Of a stretch of DNA of 46,651 nt, positions 28,093 through 37,843 are shown in pieces. The position numbers were made by a program, and so were the translations under genes. The number at the start of each line of letters is the position of its first letter. Within the stretch, counting starts at the first letter, position 1. The notes below the pieces were generated by a model. It was not told the DNA's origin. It searched no databases and worked only from the letters and a program-made list of their open reading frames with translations. Source of the stretch: Candidatus Desantisbacteria bacterium CG1_02_38_46 (GTDB lineage Bacteria > Desantisbacteria > UBA1551 > UBA1559); the NCBI GenBank assembly GCA_001871015.1, contig MNUO01000108.1:1-46651 (forward strand), written 5' to 3'.

Positions 28093-28093
28093 G

Positions 28094-28879
28094 ATGAAAT
28101 TAAAGGTTTCCCATCTGAATTTTTCTTATGATGATGTTGAGGCGCTGGAAGATGTTTCTCTGGATGTGGAATCCACACAAATTCTGGGAATCATCGGACC
28201 GAATGGTTCCGGGAAAACAACACTTCTTAAATGCATAAACAGAAAGTTAAGACCCCGCTACGGGACAATATTGATTGACACTAAAAATATCTCTAATTTT
28301 TCGCGCAAAGAAATTGCAAGAAATATAGGTGTGGTTCCTCAGGTTTCCTCAATTTCTTTTTCATTTCTTGTATCTGACATAGTCTCAATGGGAAGATACG
28401 CGTATCTTTCAAGATTTGGCAGGGAAACAGAGAAGGACTTATCAGCAGTCAAAAGTTCATTAGAACTAACTGGAACCGCACATTTATCCAATAGGTTCAT
28501 TAATGAAATTTCAGGCGGGGAATATCAAAGAGTAATTATTGCCAGGGCATTAGCACAAGAGTCAAAAATTCTCCTTCTGGATGAACCAACATTACACCTG
28601 GATATCAATCACCAGATAGAAATCCTGGAATTAGTGCGTTCGCTTGCAAGAAAAAGAAATCTTGCAGTAATAATGGTTTTGCATGATTTAAACTTATCTG
28701 CCCGGTTTGCAGACAGGTTGCTCCTCTTGAATAAAGGCAGGGTTTACAAGGCCGGTTCTGTGGAAGAGGTGCTTCAACCAGAGAACATAGAGAAGGTTTT
28801 CCGGATAAAGGTCAAAATAATCCGTGATACTGAGACAAACATATTGAGTGTTCTCCCGGTTTCAGTAATGAAAGGATAA
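28094..28879 (+). CDS. ABC transporter ATP-binding protein (BtuD/FecE-like); ATG at 28094 preferred over the track start at 28082
   Basis: GPNGSGKTTLL, ISGGEYQRVIIARALAQ, LLLDEPTLHLD. Confidence 0.94.
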   Translation: MKLKVSHLNFSYDDVEALEDVSLDVESTQILGIIGPNGSGKTTLLKCINRKLRPRYGTILIDTKNISNFSRKEIARNIGVVPQVSSISFSFLVSDIVSMGRYAYLSRFGRETEKDLSAVKSSLELTGTAHLSNRFINEISGGEYQRVIIARALAQESKILLLDEPTLHLDINHQIEILELVRSLARKRNLAVIMVLHDLNLSARFADRLLLLNKGRVYKAGSVEEVLQPENIEKVFRIKVKIIRDTETNILSVLPVSVMKG

Positions 28880-28881
28880 AA

Positions 28882-31800
28882 ATGAAGAAAGAGCCATGGA
28901 TTGGGTTTTATCATCCGGGATGCAACAGTGTTTTTCAGCAAAAAGCTGATTATGTAAGGTGGTACGAAAAACAGCAGCCTCATTTAAAATACTGCGCTTC
29001 AAAAAAGGTTGGGATATTTTTCTCCCGTTCCCAGTGGATAAAAAAAGATATGAGGTTAGTTAATTTATTGCTTGAAGAACTTGAGAAAAGAAAAATTTTT
29101 CCTGTTGCTGTTTTTGCTCAAGCCAGGGAATACGGTGGTCCGGGATGTCCTGGCTTGGAGCCGGGCCTGAAATTGTTGAAGGGAGTTGATTTTATAATAA
29201 ATCTGCAATCATCTTTTCTTGTTCAATCTGCCATCGGGAAAGAATCATTGCCAGGTATTCTGGAAGATATAGGTGTTCCGATTATGCAGGCAGTGCATGA
29301 AAGCTCAAGGACAGAGACGGAATGGAAAGAAAATCCTCAAGGGTTAAGTCCATCTGTCCAGATTTACTGGGTGGCACAACCGGAATTCAATGGACTGATT
29401 GAACCCATTCTTGTTTCCGCAAAGGATGAAAGCAGAAAAAGCGAAGGGGGTTTTGGCGGTCCGAGGAAGCCGGTGAAAGAAAGGATAGACTTTCTCATAG
29501 AAAGAATCTCTGGCTGGTTAACATTATCCCGAATTCCGCCTCAAGAGAGACGGGTAACCTTCCTTTTGCATAACGCTCCCTGTGCAGGGGTAGAAGCTTC
29601 TGTAGGAGGAGGGGCCGGGCTGGATACGCTGGAAAGCGTTGTAAGAATAATGAAGCAGATGAAAGAAAGAGGATATAAAATAGAAAATTGTCCGAAAGAC
29701 GGCAGGGAATTGATTGATATAATTATGCACAGAAAGGCAGTCAGCGAATTTCGCTGGACAACCATAGACGAAATTGTCCAGAAAGGAGGGGTCAGGGAGT
29801 TTATCAGCGTAGAAAAATACAATCAATGGCTGGATGAATTAAGTCCTGCAACAAGAGAAAAAATGATTTCAGGATGGGGCAATCCTCCAGGGGAAGGAAT
29901 GGTTTATCAGGGGAAAATCGTTGTTACCGGAATTAAATTTGGCAATGTGAATGTGCTTGTTGAACCAAAAAGAGGCTGTTACGGGGCAAGGTGTGACGGA
30001 AAGGTGTGCAAGATTCTCCATGACCCTGGTATTGCCCCCACACATCAGTGCCTTGCTACCTATAAATGGGCAGAGGAAAATTCTGATGTAAAAATTTCCG
30101 TAGGAACTCATGGATACATAGAATTTCTGCCGGGTAAATCAGTTGGATTGAGCAGGGAATGCTTCCCGGAAATTATTACTGGCAAAAAACCGCATTTGTA
30201 TATTTATACGGTTGCCAATCCCGCAGAGGGAATACTTGCGAAGCGGCGCGCGTCCGCCACAATTATTGACCATATGACGCCAGTGATGAAGCCATCAGGA
30301 CTTTATGATAAATTAAACGAAATGGAAGAACTCTTAAAGCAGTGGACTCAAGCAAAAAGTCTGAACCAGGAAAGCCGGGCAAAAGTTATTCTAAAAGATA
30401 TTTTTTTTCTTGCTGAGAAGTCTAATCTTATTGAAAAAGGCAAAGAGGTGCCAGTAGAAAATTTAATTGAATATTTGCACGGGAAGTTAAATCTTTTTCG
30501 GGAAACGCAGATAAATGATGGAATGCATATTTTAAGTAAAATTCCTGACAGGAAAGGTATTGCGAACATAATTGTTTCTATTCTTCGCTTTGAAGGGACG
30601 TGGCCATCCATAAGAAGGTTAATTTTAGAGACAATAGGTTATAATTACGGCACAGACCATTCAGAGCTGCTGGATAGAACTACTGGGATTGCATTTGAAC
30701 TGGTAAAAACCGGGTTGAATATAAAACTGGATAAAGAGAGCAGGGTAATATCATCACAGAAATTGAAAAAGAAAATTTCTGAATTGATGGAGGTAAAGAA
30801 TAAGGATAAGGCAAAAGAATTAATCCGGCTTATTATGTGGGCAGCAGAAGTAATTTACCCGAAGTTAAAGATGGTTAAAGGAGAAATACCGCAGCTTTTA
30901 AGGGCTTTTGATAAGGAGTATATACGGCCTGGCGCCAGTGGCCACATAACTCGCGGGAAAATAGAAGTGTTACCCACAGGTAGAAATCTGTACAGTATGG
31001 ACACTCGCGCAATCCCCACAAAAGCCGCGTGGGAAGTGGGAATTAAAATGGCACAGGGCTTGCTGGATAAATATCGCAGAGACGATGGGAAATATCCGGA
31101 GAATATCGGAATGGTTTTGTGGAGTATTGACGCTTACCTTGCTGATGGAGAACAGATTTCCAAGATTTTATATCTGATAGGTGCAAGACCCGTCTGGATG
31201 GAGTCGGGGATTGTAAAGGGGACAGAGGTTATTCCTTTGAAGGAACTTGGAAGACCGCGTCTGGATGTGACCATAAGGACAAGCGGTATTTTCAGGGATA
31301 CCTTGCCTCATATAATAGAATTACTTGACGAAGCAATCTGTAAGATAGCAAATCTTGATGAGAGTGATGAAGATAATTTTGTAAAGAAACACGGGGCTGG
31401 CTATCGGATTTTCTGCGCACGGCCAGGCGGCTATGGCAACGGCGTAAGCTTAATGATTGCAGCCAGTGCATGGGAGAATATGAAGGATTTGGGAGAAATT
31501 TATATCGAAAGGGGTGGCTATGCCTACGGGAAAGGAGTTTACGGAAAGGCCTCGCATAATGAATACGCACATCGTCTGAGCAGTGTGGAGGTAGTTTTTC
31601 ACAAACTGCCTTCCGACGAATTTGACATTCTGTCCTGTTGTAGTTTTTTTGATTTTCAGGGGGGGATGTACTCGGCAGTCAAGTCTCTTTCAGGAAAAGA
31701 ACCCAGAATTTACTGGGGTGATACAAAAGACCCGCAGAGGCCAAAAATTAGAGACCTAAAGGATGAAATAGAAAAATCTGTGCGCACAAGACTTCTGAAT

Positions 31801-32250
31801 CCTGCTTGGATTGAAGGAATGAAAAGACATGGATATAAAGGAGCAGGTGATATTTCCAAAAGAATCGGGCATGTTTATGGTTGGGATGCATCTGCAGAAG
31901 TAGTGGCTGACTGGATATTTGATGACATTGCAAAAGCCTTTGTTTTGAATGATGAAAACAGGAAATTTTTTGAGGATAATAATCCCTGGGCGATGGAAGA
32001 AATTTCGCGCCGCTTACTGGAAGCAGAAAAACGCGGCATCTGGAAAGCAGACCCCGATGTTTTAAGGGAATTGAGAAACAAATACCTGGAAATCGAAGGG
32101 TGGATAGAAGAAAAAATGGGAGATGTCCAGGGAGAATTCCAGGGAGGAAACATTGATATAATAACAAAGAATGAGATTGAAGACTGGGCAAAGAAATCAA
32201 ATTTTGATTTGGAAGAGTTTTTAAAAACAGGAGGGAAGAATGCACCATAA
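28882..32250 (+). CDS. CobN/BchH-family tetrapyrrole chelatase large subunit-like protein
   Basis: 1122 aa; [94 protein letters not shown]. Confidence 0.92.
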   Translation: MKKEPWIGFYHPGCNSVFQQKADYVRWYEKQQPHLKYCASKKVGIFFSRSQWIKKDMRLVNLLLEELEKRKIFPVAVFAQAREYGGPGCPGLEPGLKLLKGVDFIINLQSSFLVQSAIGKESLPGILEDIGVPIMQAVHESSRTETEWKENPQGLSPSVQIYWVAQPEFNGLIEPILVSAKDESRKSEGGFGGPRKPVKERIDFLIERISGWLTLSRIPPQERRVTFLLHNAPCAGVEASVGGGAGLDTLESVVRIMKQMKERGYKIENCPKDGRELIDIIMHRKAVSEFRWTTIDEIVQKGGVREFISVEKYNQWLDELSPATREKMISGWGNPPGEGMVYQGKIVVTGIKFGNVNVLVEPKRGCYGARCDGKVCKILHDPGIAPTHQCLATYKWAEENSDVKISVGTHGYIEFLPGKSVGLSRECFPEIITGKKPHLYIYTVANPAEGILAKRRASATIIDHMTPVMKPSGLYDKLNEMEELLKQWTQAKSLNQESRAKVILKDIFFLAEKSNLIEKGKEVPVENLIEYLHGKLNLFRETQINDGMHILSKIPDRKGIANIIVSILRFEGTWPSIRRLILETIGYNYGTDHSELLDRTTGIAFELVKTGLNIKLDKESRVISSQKLKKKISELMEVKNKDKAKELIRLIMWAAEVIYPKLKMVKGEIPQLLRAFDKEYIRPGASGHITRGKIEVLPTGRNLYSMDTRAIPTKAAWEVGIKMAQGLLDKYRRDDGKYPENIGMVLWSIDAYLADGEQISKILYLIGARPVWMESGIVKGTEVIPLKELGRPRLDVTIRTSGIFRDTLPHIIELLDEAICKIANLDESDEDNFVKKHGAGYRIFCARPGGYGNGVSLMIAASAWENMKDLGEIYIERGGYAYGKGVYGKASHNEYAHRLSSVEVVFHKLPSDEFDILSCCSFFDFQGGMYSAVKSLSGKEPRIYWGDTKDPQRPKIRDLKDEIEKSVRTRLLNPAWIEGMKRHGYKGAGDISKRIGHVYGWDASAEVVADWIFDDIAKAFVLNDENRKFFEDNNPWAMEEISRRLLEAEKRGIWKADPDVLRELRNKYLEIEGWIEEKMGDVQGEFQGGNIDIITKNEIEDWAKKSNFDLEEFLKTGGKNAP

Positions 32251-34204
32251 ATATGTTGTTTATCCATTTACTGCAATTGTGGGCCAGGAAAAAATGAAAA
32301 AGGCACTTATTCTTAATGCTATAGATTGGAAAATAAGCGGAGTTTTGATTCGCGGAGAAAAGGGAACTGCAAAATCTACTGCTGTCCGGGCACTTGCGGC
32401 CCTACTTCCAGAAATAGAGGTGGTTGCTGATTGTCCTTTCAGCTGTAACCCATATGAGCTGAGAGAGATGTGTAAATCCTGTCAGGAACGTAAAAAATCA
32501 AACCAGAAAATTTCGGTTAAAAAGAGGAGAATGCTTGTTGTGGACCTGCCAATCAATGCAACTGAGGACAGGGTTATCGGAACGTTGAACATAGAAAAGG
32601 CATTGAAGGAGGGAACCAAGGCCCTGGAGTCGGGCATACTCGCAGAAGCAAACAGAGGGATATTATACATAGACGAAGTAAATCTTTTGGATGACCACAT
32701 TGCCGACGTTCTTCTGGATGCTGCTGCAATGGGAGTGAACATTATAGAGAGAGAAGGCATATCTGTTTTTCATCCGGCCAAATTCATTCTTATTGGGACT
32801 ATGAATCCCGAAGAAGGGGAATTGAGGCCGCAGCTGCTGGACAGGTTCGGATTAAGCGTCCGTGTGGAAAAAATAGAAGATAGAGAAAGAAGGGTAGAAA
32901 TAATCAAACTAAGAGAAGAATTCGATGCCGATTCATTTTCTTTTGAGAAAAGGTTTGGCAAATTCCAAGATGGAATGCAGAAGAAAATAATTAAGGCAAG
33001 AGATATTCTGCCCAAAGTCAACATCCCGGAAGACCTTTTGTCGAAAATCAGCCAGACCTGTATAGAATTTGCAGTGGACGGATTGAGGGCAGATATTATT
33101 ACTGCAAAGACAGCAAAGGCAATTGCCGCTTACGATTGTAGAGAGAAAGTAAATGAAGCTGATATTCTTGAGGCGCTTGAATTTACGCTTGAACACCGTA
33201 TGAGAAAGAATCCTTTTGAGAAACCCGAGCTAGACAGAGAGAAATTAAGGCAGACAATGGAAAAGGCAGGTCAAAAAGAGAAAAAATCCCCACCACAGAA
33301 CGATAAGCAAAAAGATTCACCTCGGCAGGATAAAGAAAAATCCCGGGAAAACCCTTCTGCAAAACCAGGAATTCCGAAAGAAGAAATTTTCAAAATAGGG
33401 GATGGTATAAAAACAGATAAAATGTTTAATGTTAAAAAAGACAGAATCTATCGCAATTCCACGGGCAGGAGCGTAAAGACACTTACGAAGTCAAAACAGG
33501 GGAAGTACGTAAGAACAAAACTGCCGAAAGGAAAAATCAGAGACATTGCAATCGATGCCACCATCCGGGCAGCTGCCGTTAATAAAAAAAACGGTGGGTT
33601 TAAGATAAACATTGAGGACATCCGTGAGAAAATAAGGGTTGGGAAAGGAGCTTCACTTGTGGTGTTTGTAGTAGATGCCAGCGGTTCTATGGGGGCAACT
33701 GAGAGAATGAAGTCAGCAAAGGGAGCTATATTTTCCTTTCTTAACAGAGCATACCAGAAAAGAGACAGAGTGGCTATGATTGTCTTCAGAAATAAAGAGG
33801 CTTATACCTTGCTCCAGCCGACAAGAAGCATGGATCTGGCAATGAAAAAACTTGAGGAGATTCCTACAGGAGGAAAAACACCTCTGCCAGCAGGCATTTT
33901 GAAAGGGATGGAAACAATTAAAAGTGAACTTATTAAGAACGATAATTTGATTCCTGTGTTGGTATTAATAACTGACGGTAAAGGAAATGTGCCAATAGAA
34001 GAAAATGTTTTTAATGAACTTAAATATTGTGCCGATGAAATTAAGAAACGGAATCTGCGGACAATTGTAATAGATACAGAGTCCGGTTCTCTTAGATTCG
34101 GTCTCGCAAAAGAATTTGCAGAAGATTCAAAGGCAAAATATTATCATTTAAATGAAATAGAACCAGGGAAGATCGCGTCAATTGTTAGTTCAGAGGTGCG
34201 TTAG
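32240..34204 (+). CDS. ChlI-ChlD/BchI-BchD-like AAA+ ATPase fused to VWA domain (Mg/Co-chelatase motor subunit)
   Basis: [31 protein letters not shown] Walker A, C-x6-C-x2-C cluster, [16 protein letters not shown] (MIDAS). Confidence 0.93.
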   Translation: MHHKYVVYPFTAIVGQEKMKKALILNAIDWKISGVLIRGEKGTAKSTAVRALAALLPEIEVVADCPFSCNPYELREMCKSCQERKKSNQKISVKKRRMLVVDLPINATEDRVIGTLNIEKALKEGTKALESGILAEANRGILYIDEVNLLDDHIADVLLDAAAMGVNIIEREGISVFHPAKFILIGTMNPEEGELRPQLLDRFGLSVRVEKIEDRERRVEIIKLREEFDADSFSFEKRFGKFQDGMQKKIIKARDILPKVNIPEDLLSKISQTCIEFAVDGLRADIITAKTAKAIAAYDCREKVNEADILEALEFTLEHRMRKNPFEKPELDREKLRQTMEKAGQKEKKSPPQNDKQKDSPRQDKEKSRENPSAKPGIPKEEIFKIGDGIKTDKMFNVKKDRIYRNSTGRSVKTLTKSKQGKYVRTKLPKGKIRDIAIDATIRAAAVNKKNGGFKINIEDIREKIRVGKGASLVVFVVDASGSMGATERMKSAKGAIFSFLNRAYQKRDRVAMIVFRNKEAYTLLQPTRSMDLAMKKLEEIPTGGKTPLPAGILKGMETIKSELIKNDNLIPVLVLITDGKGNVPIEENVFNELKYCADEIKKRNLRTIVIDTESGSLRFGLAKEFAEDSKAKYYHLNEIEPGKIASIVSSEVR

Positions 34205-34544
34205 AGATATCACTTTCAATCATTCTATTTTGCAAAAATCAAATTTGGCTAACAGAGAAACTGCTGCAAACACGAAGTTGCAAGTGGCACTATAAATGGG
34301 GGCAGATCAGGACTGGCCAGCAACAATCCTCATGGTGATTATATAATAGCAGGTTTGTCATAAATGTCAAGTTCTCCAAGGATTTTTCTCCCAGAGGCTT
34401 TTTTTCTTTCCCAGGGAGGCATCTATATCGCGGGCAGGTATTTGTCCTTAACCAAGCCAGAAAAACGCCTCTATGGGCATTCATTGAGGGCTACTAGTTA
34501 ACTGTAAAAGTTTTCGGGTAACTTTTATAATTCAATGCGAATAC

Positions 34545-34572
34545 TTGACTTTTTGTAAGAATTCGCTATAAT
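34545..34572 (+). promoter_or_regulatory. Sigma70-like promoter upstream of hairpin element/group II intron
   Basis: TTGACT-N16-TATAAT. Confidence 0.5.
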
Positions 34573-34578
34573 TATACA

Positions 34579-34656
34579 TTGTAGGGGGGGAGGGAACGAA
34601 AAAAAGCGTCCCTTTGTATTTTTCTCCCATCAGAAGGAAAATCGTCCCCCTACATA
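34579..34656. repeat. Inverted-repeat (REP/MITE-like) element
   Basis: TGTAGGGGG...gggaacgaaaaaaagcgtccc...CCCCCTACA. Confidence 0.6.
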
Positions 34657-34779
34657 TTATATTCTATTTTCTCTAATTGTAAAGATCTTTTTCAAAAAAC
34701 TCACAACATAATGCGTGCCAAGAAGTTCTTTGATTTCTAATTGACTGAAAGGTGTCAATCATCGTAATTGTCTGTTAGC

Positions 34780-36607
34780 GATGTAGTCTGAGATGCAATA
34801 TGTGGAGAAATCTGCAGTGTTGTAGCTATTTGACAAATTCCGCTTTAGGCGGGAGAGGCAAACAAGCAGACCGTAACAAAAGTGAACCTATATGTAGCCT
34901 CGTTAGGAGTAAATGGGAAAGGCGAGCCTGTGTTATGTGGGCGAAGCCAGTAATCTATCCCAAGAGACAGATAAAAGCAGGATAGATTTTCTCCGGGGTA
35001 ACAGGGACGGTATGCTTGGAAAGAACTCAAGGGAAACTTGGGAGAGCCTACCCTATCACTCGTAAGGAGTAAAACTTTTGCCTATAACCGAAAGGGAAGT
35101 GGCAATAAGGGTAGGGAGGTAGTCGGAGGAGTTCATAGTAGCGAAGAGAATAGGGACAACAAAACCCTATATGAGCGAAGGAACTCTGCTTTAACTAATG
35201 TTTTCAAAGAAAGGATGGATTTAGTAGATTGGACAATAACCTACCAACTACGGATAAAGTTCAGGAATTTCAGAGAAAACTATACCTTAAGGCAAAGTCA
35301 CAGCCAAACTTCCGCTTCTATGCTTTATACGACAAGATTTATCGAACAGATGTCCTTCAAAAAGCCTGGCAAAGAGTGAGATTAAATCACGGTTCGCCAG
35401 GCATAGATGGGAAAACCATCAAGGACATTGAAGAGGCAGGAGTGGAAGATTTTCTTAAAGGCATTCAGCAAGAGCTGAAAGCAAAGGAATATCAACCATC
35501 GCCAGCGAGGAGAGTTTATATCCCCAAGCCTGATGGCAGGTTAAGACCATTGAGCATACCTACTCTAAAAGATAGGGTTGTTCAGATGGCTTTAAAATTG
35601 GTAATTGAGCCTATTTTCGAAGCACACTTCGAGGATAACTCATATGGATATAGACCTCAAAGGAATGCCCAGCAGGTAGCTTTGGAAATCCGTAAATATC
35701 TTAATTACGGAATGACCGAAGTTATTGAGGCTGACCTTGAAGACTGTTTTGGTTCTATTCCTCACAGGGAACTTCTGGATATGATTGCCAGAAGAGTAGT
35801 TGATGGTAGGGTGCTACACTTAATAAAACTATTCCTGAAAACAGGAGTAATGGAGCAAGGAGGGAAAAGGATAGACGAGACAGGCACTCCACAGGGCGGG
35901 GTAATATCGCCATTATTGGCAAATATATACCTTGACCAGATGGATAAAGGCTGGAAGCCATTAAATGAAACTGCCCGTCTTTTAAGATATGCAGATGATT
36001 TGGTGATTATCACCAAATATAATGCAGAGAAATTTCTCTTTGAACTTCAGAAACTTACTACTAAATTGAAGTTAAAACTTAAGCCAGCAAAAACAAGAGT
36101 AGTAAATGCAGAAGAAGAAAGTTTTGACTTTTTGGGATATAGTTTTAGGAAAGCATTGAACCCACAGAAGACGAAGAAGGTAGCATATTTTTGGCCATCA
36201 CAGAAGGCAGAAAAGACAATAAAAGAGAAAGTGAGGAAGATTACAAATCCTGCTCGACCTGTAAAGGTAGGGCAAGTGATAAAAGAACTCAATCCAGTAA
36301 TTAGGGGATGGGTAAATTACTTTAGAATAGGCAACTCTACAAAGAAATTCGATAATCTTAAGTTGTGTGTAGCAGAGAAAATTAGGAAGTTTATGCGTAG
36401 ACGCAGGCAGAAGGCAGGATATGGATATAAGAAATATCCTGATGAATATCTATACAGCAAATTAGGTTTGTATAGAGACTATCATCTTGCGTGGACGAAA
36501 GCCTTAAGATGAGCGGTTATCGGAAAGCCGTGTGAGGGAAAACCTCACGCACGGTTTGATGAGGGGACGCTGAAAACCCTGTGAGGGCGTCAGTGTTCTA
36601 CTCTACG
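34780..36607 (+). mobile_element. Group II intron with internal RT ORF (boundaries approximate)
   Basis: Structured ~450-nt 5' leader, RT ORF, then GGAAAGCCGTGTGAGGGAAAACCTCACGCACGGTTTGATGAGGGG...GTGTTCTACTCTA 3' end typical of group II introns. Confidence 0.85.
35229..36512 (+). CDS. ltrA: Group II intron reverse transcriptase/maturase
   Basis: GSPGIDGKTI, RPLSIPTLKDRVVQMALKLVIEPIFEAHFEDNSYGYRPQRNA, GTPQGGVISPLLANIYLDQMD, LLRYADDLVI (YADD). Confidence 0.96.
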   Translation: MDNNLPTTDKVQEFQRKLYLKAKSQPNFRFYALYDKIYRTDVLQKAWQRVRLNHGSPGIDGKTIKDIEEAGVEDFLKGIQQELKAKEYQPSPARRVYIPKPDGRLRPLSIPTLKDRVVQMALKLVIEPIFEAHFEDNSYGYRPQRNAQQVALEIRKYLNYGMTEVIEADLEDCFGSIPHRELLDMIARRVVDGRVLHLIKLFLKTGVMEQGGKRIDETGTPQGGVISPLLANIYLDQMDKGWKPLNETARLLRYADDLVIITKYNAEKFLFELQKLTTKLKLKLKPAKTRVVNAEEESFDFLGYSFRKALNPQKTKKVAYFWPSQKAEKTIKEKVRKITNPARPVKVGQVIKELNPVIRGWVNYFRIGNSTKKFDNLKLCVAEKIRKFMRRRRQKAGYGYKKYPDEYLYSKLGLYRDYHLAWTKALR

Positions 36608-36640
36608 TGGTATAATTAAAAATGAAAAAGGAGAGATAAA

Positions 36641-36853
36641 ATGTGCAAAAAAATGGATTATTTTTTGAAACACGGTAAAGAACTCGAGAAAAAATATGCA
36701 GGAAGATATATTGCTGTAATAGACAACAAAATGGTCGCCGTTGGTTCTAGTCGTGTCGAAGTTTATCAGAAAGCAATAAAATCCATTCCTCCAGATAAAG
36801 ATTTAGGGATATTTTATTTACCATTAAAAAAAGAGGTTTTGACTGCTTTATGA
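36641..36853 (+). CDS. Small DUF5678-like protein
   Basis: LEKKYAGRYIAVIDNKMVAVGSSRVEVYQKAIK; overlaps downstream protease gene. Confidence 0.65.
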   Translation: MCKKMDYFLKHGKELEKKYAGRYIAVIDNKMVAVGSSRVEVYQKAIKSIPPDKDLGIFYLPLKKEVLTAL

Positions 36854-37242
36854 AATTTCCTTATTTAGAAGTTAGTAAAGACAATTTTGTTCCTATAATC
36901 ACTTTTGAGATTTGTGCAGGCCAGAGATGGATTAGACTGGAGGCCTATATCGATTCTGGTGCTACTTATAGTATTTTTCATGTGGATACTGCTGGATTGT
37001 TAGATATAGACTATCAAGAAGGGAAAAAGATATTGATTACAGTAGGAGATGGGGGAGTTATTCCTGTATATCTTCATAAATTACCCGTCAGATTTGCTGG
37101 GCTTGAATTTGATGCCATAGTAGGATTTTCGAAAAGTTTAGGTGTTGGGTTCAATCTTTTAGGTAGAGCTGGATTTTTTGAGAAATTTAGAATCTGTTTT
37201 AACGACAGAGATAAAATTGTTGAGGCAACAAAACTTATTTAA
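36850..37242 (+). CDS. Retropepsin-like aspartyl protease family protein
   Basis: LEAYIDSGATYSIFHVD (DSGAT active-site motif). Confidence 0.75.
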   Translation: MKFPYLEVSKDNFVPIITFEICAGQRWIRLEAYIDSGATYSIFHVDTAGLLDIDYQEGKKILITVGDGGVIPVYLHKLPVRFAGLEFDAIVGFSKSLGVGFNLLGRAGFFEKFRICFNDRDKIVEATKLI

Positions 37243-37314
37243 GAAATAAATTTGTTCTTGAAGTTACTTTGGTCGACTTCCTATATGAGGGGTGGCCATA
37301 TTTCTTCTGATCTA

Positions 37315-37351
37315 ACTACTGCAGGTGTATTACTCTGGCAGTAGTTTTTTT
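37315..37351 (+). terminator. Rho-independent terminator
   Basis: ACTACTGC-N15-GCAGTAGT followed by TTTTTT. Confidence 0.7.
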
Positions 37352-37541
37352 ATTTTTAACCTACTCACACAGTTTTTATCTCTTTTATTTGACTTTTTCT
37401 ATTATATAAGTTATAATATATTATACTTTCTGTTATGAAGGGGAGAGCAACGGTATTCTGTGAAAGTGTTCATCATGTTGCAGGAAGTAGGCACAATTTG
37501 GTCCCAAGGGGAGAATTTTAGGAAAAAGTAAATAGAGTTAA

Positions 37542-37600
37542 AGGGACAGACACATTCTACCCCCCGATGTCACATCGGGACGGTAAATGTGTCAGTCCCT
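37542..37600. repeat. Nested palindromic (REP-like) element
   Basis: agggacagacacatt...aatgtgtcagtccct outer arms with inner CCCGATGtcaCATCGGG. Confidence 0.75.
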
Positions 37601-37608
37601 ACATACGT

Positions 37609-37765
37609 GCGCCTGTAGCTCAGGAGGATAGAGCAACGGTTTCCTAAACCTGTTGTCGCGACTGAAATAAGTGCTGTCAAATCAATGCTTTTTGAGTTCT
37701 GCCACCAAAGTTCGATTTTCATTAGTTTTCATAGACTTTCACGGACTTTCATTTTCTGCGACCAC
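37609..37765 (+). pseudogene. Truncated tRNA-Arg(CCU)-like 5' half plus conserved flank (copy 1)
   Basis: GCGCCTGTAGCTCAGGAGGATAGAGCAACGGTTTCCTAAACCTG; no CAGGCGC 3' acceptor strand follows; similar flank in copy 2. Confidence 0.7.
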
Positions 37766-37843
37766 GGTGTTTTGAATCTCTAATTAAAAATGGAACGATT
37801 TTTGTAAAGTTATAAAATATTTAGAAAGTCAGATAAGAGATTT

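Noticed and set aside
34290-34484. 64-aa minus-strand ORF in the intergenic region
   Set aside because: No motif recognised and no RBS seen; low-confidence, left unannotated.
35038-35379. 113-aa + strand ORF before the RT gene
   Set aside because: Falls in the group II intron ribozyme leader and out of frame with the RT; not protein-like.
37609-37760. Functional tRNA-Arg(CCU), possibly with an intron
   Set aside because: Acceptor 3' strand (CAGGCGC) and a convincing T-arm are not found downstream in either copy; treated as truncated.
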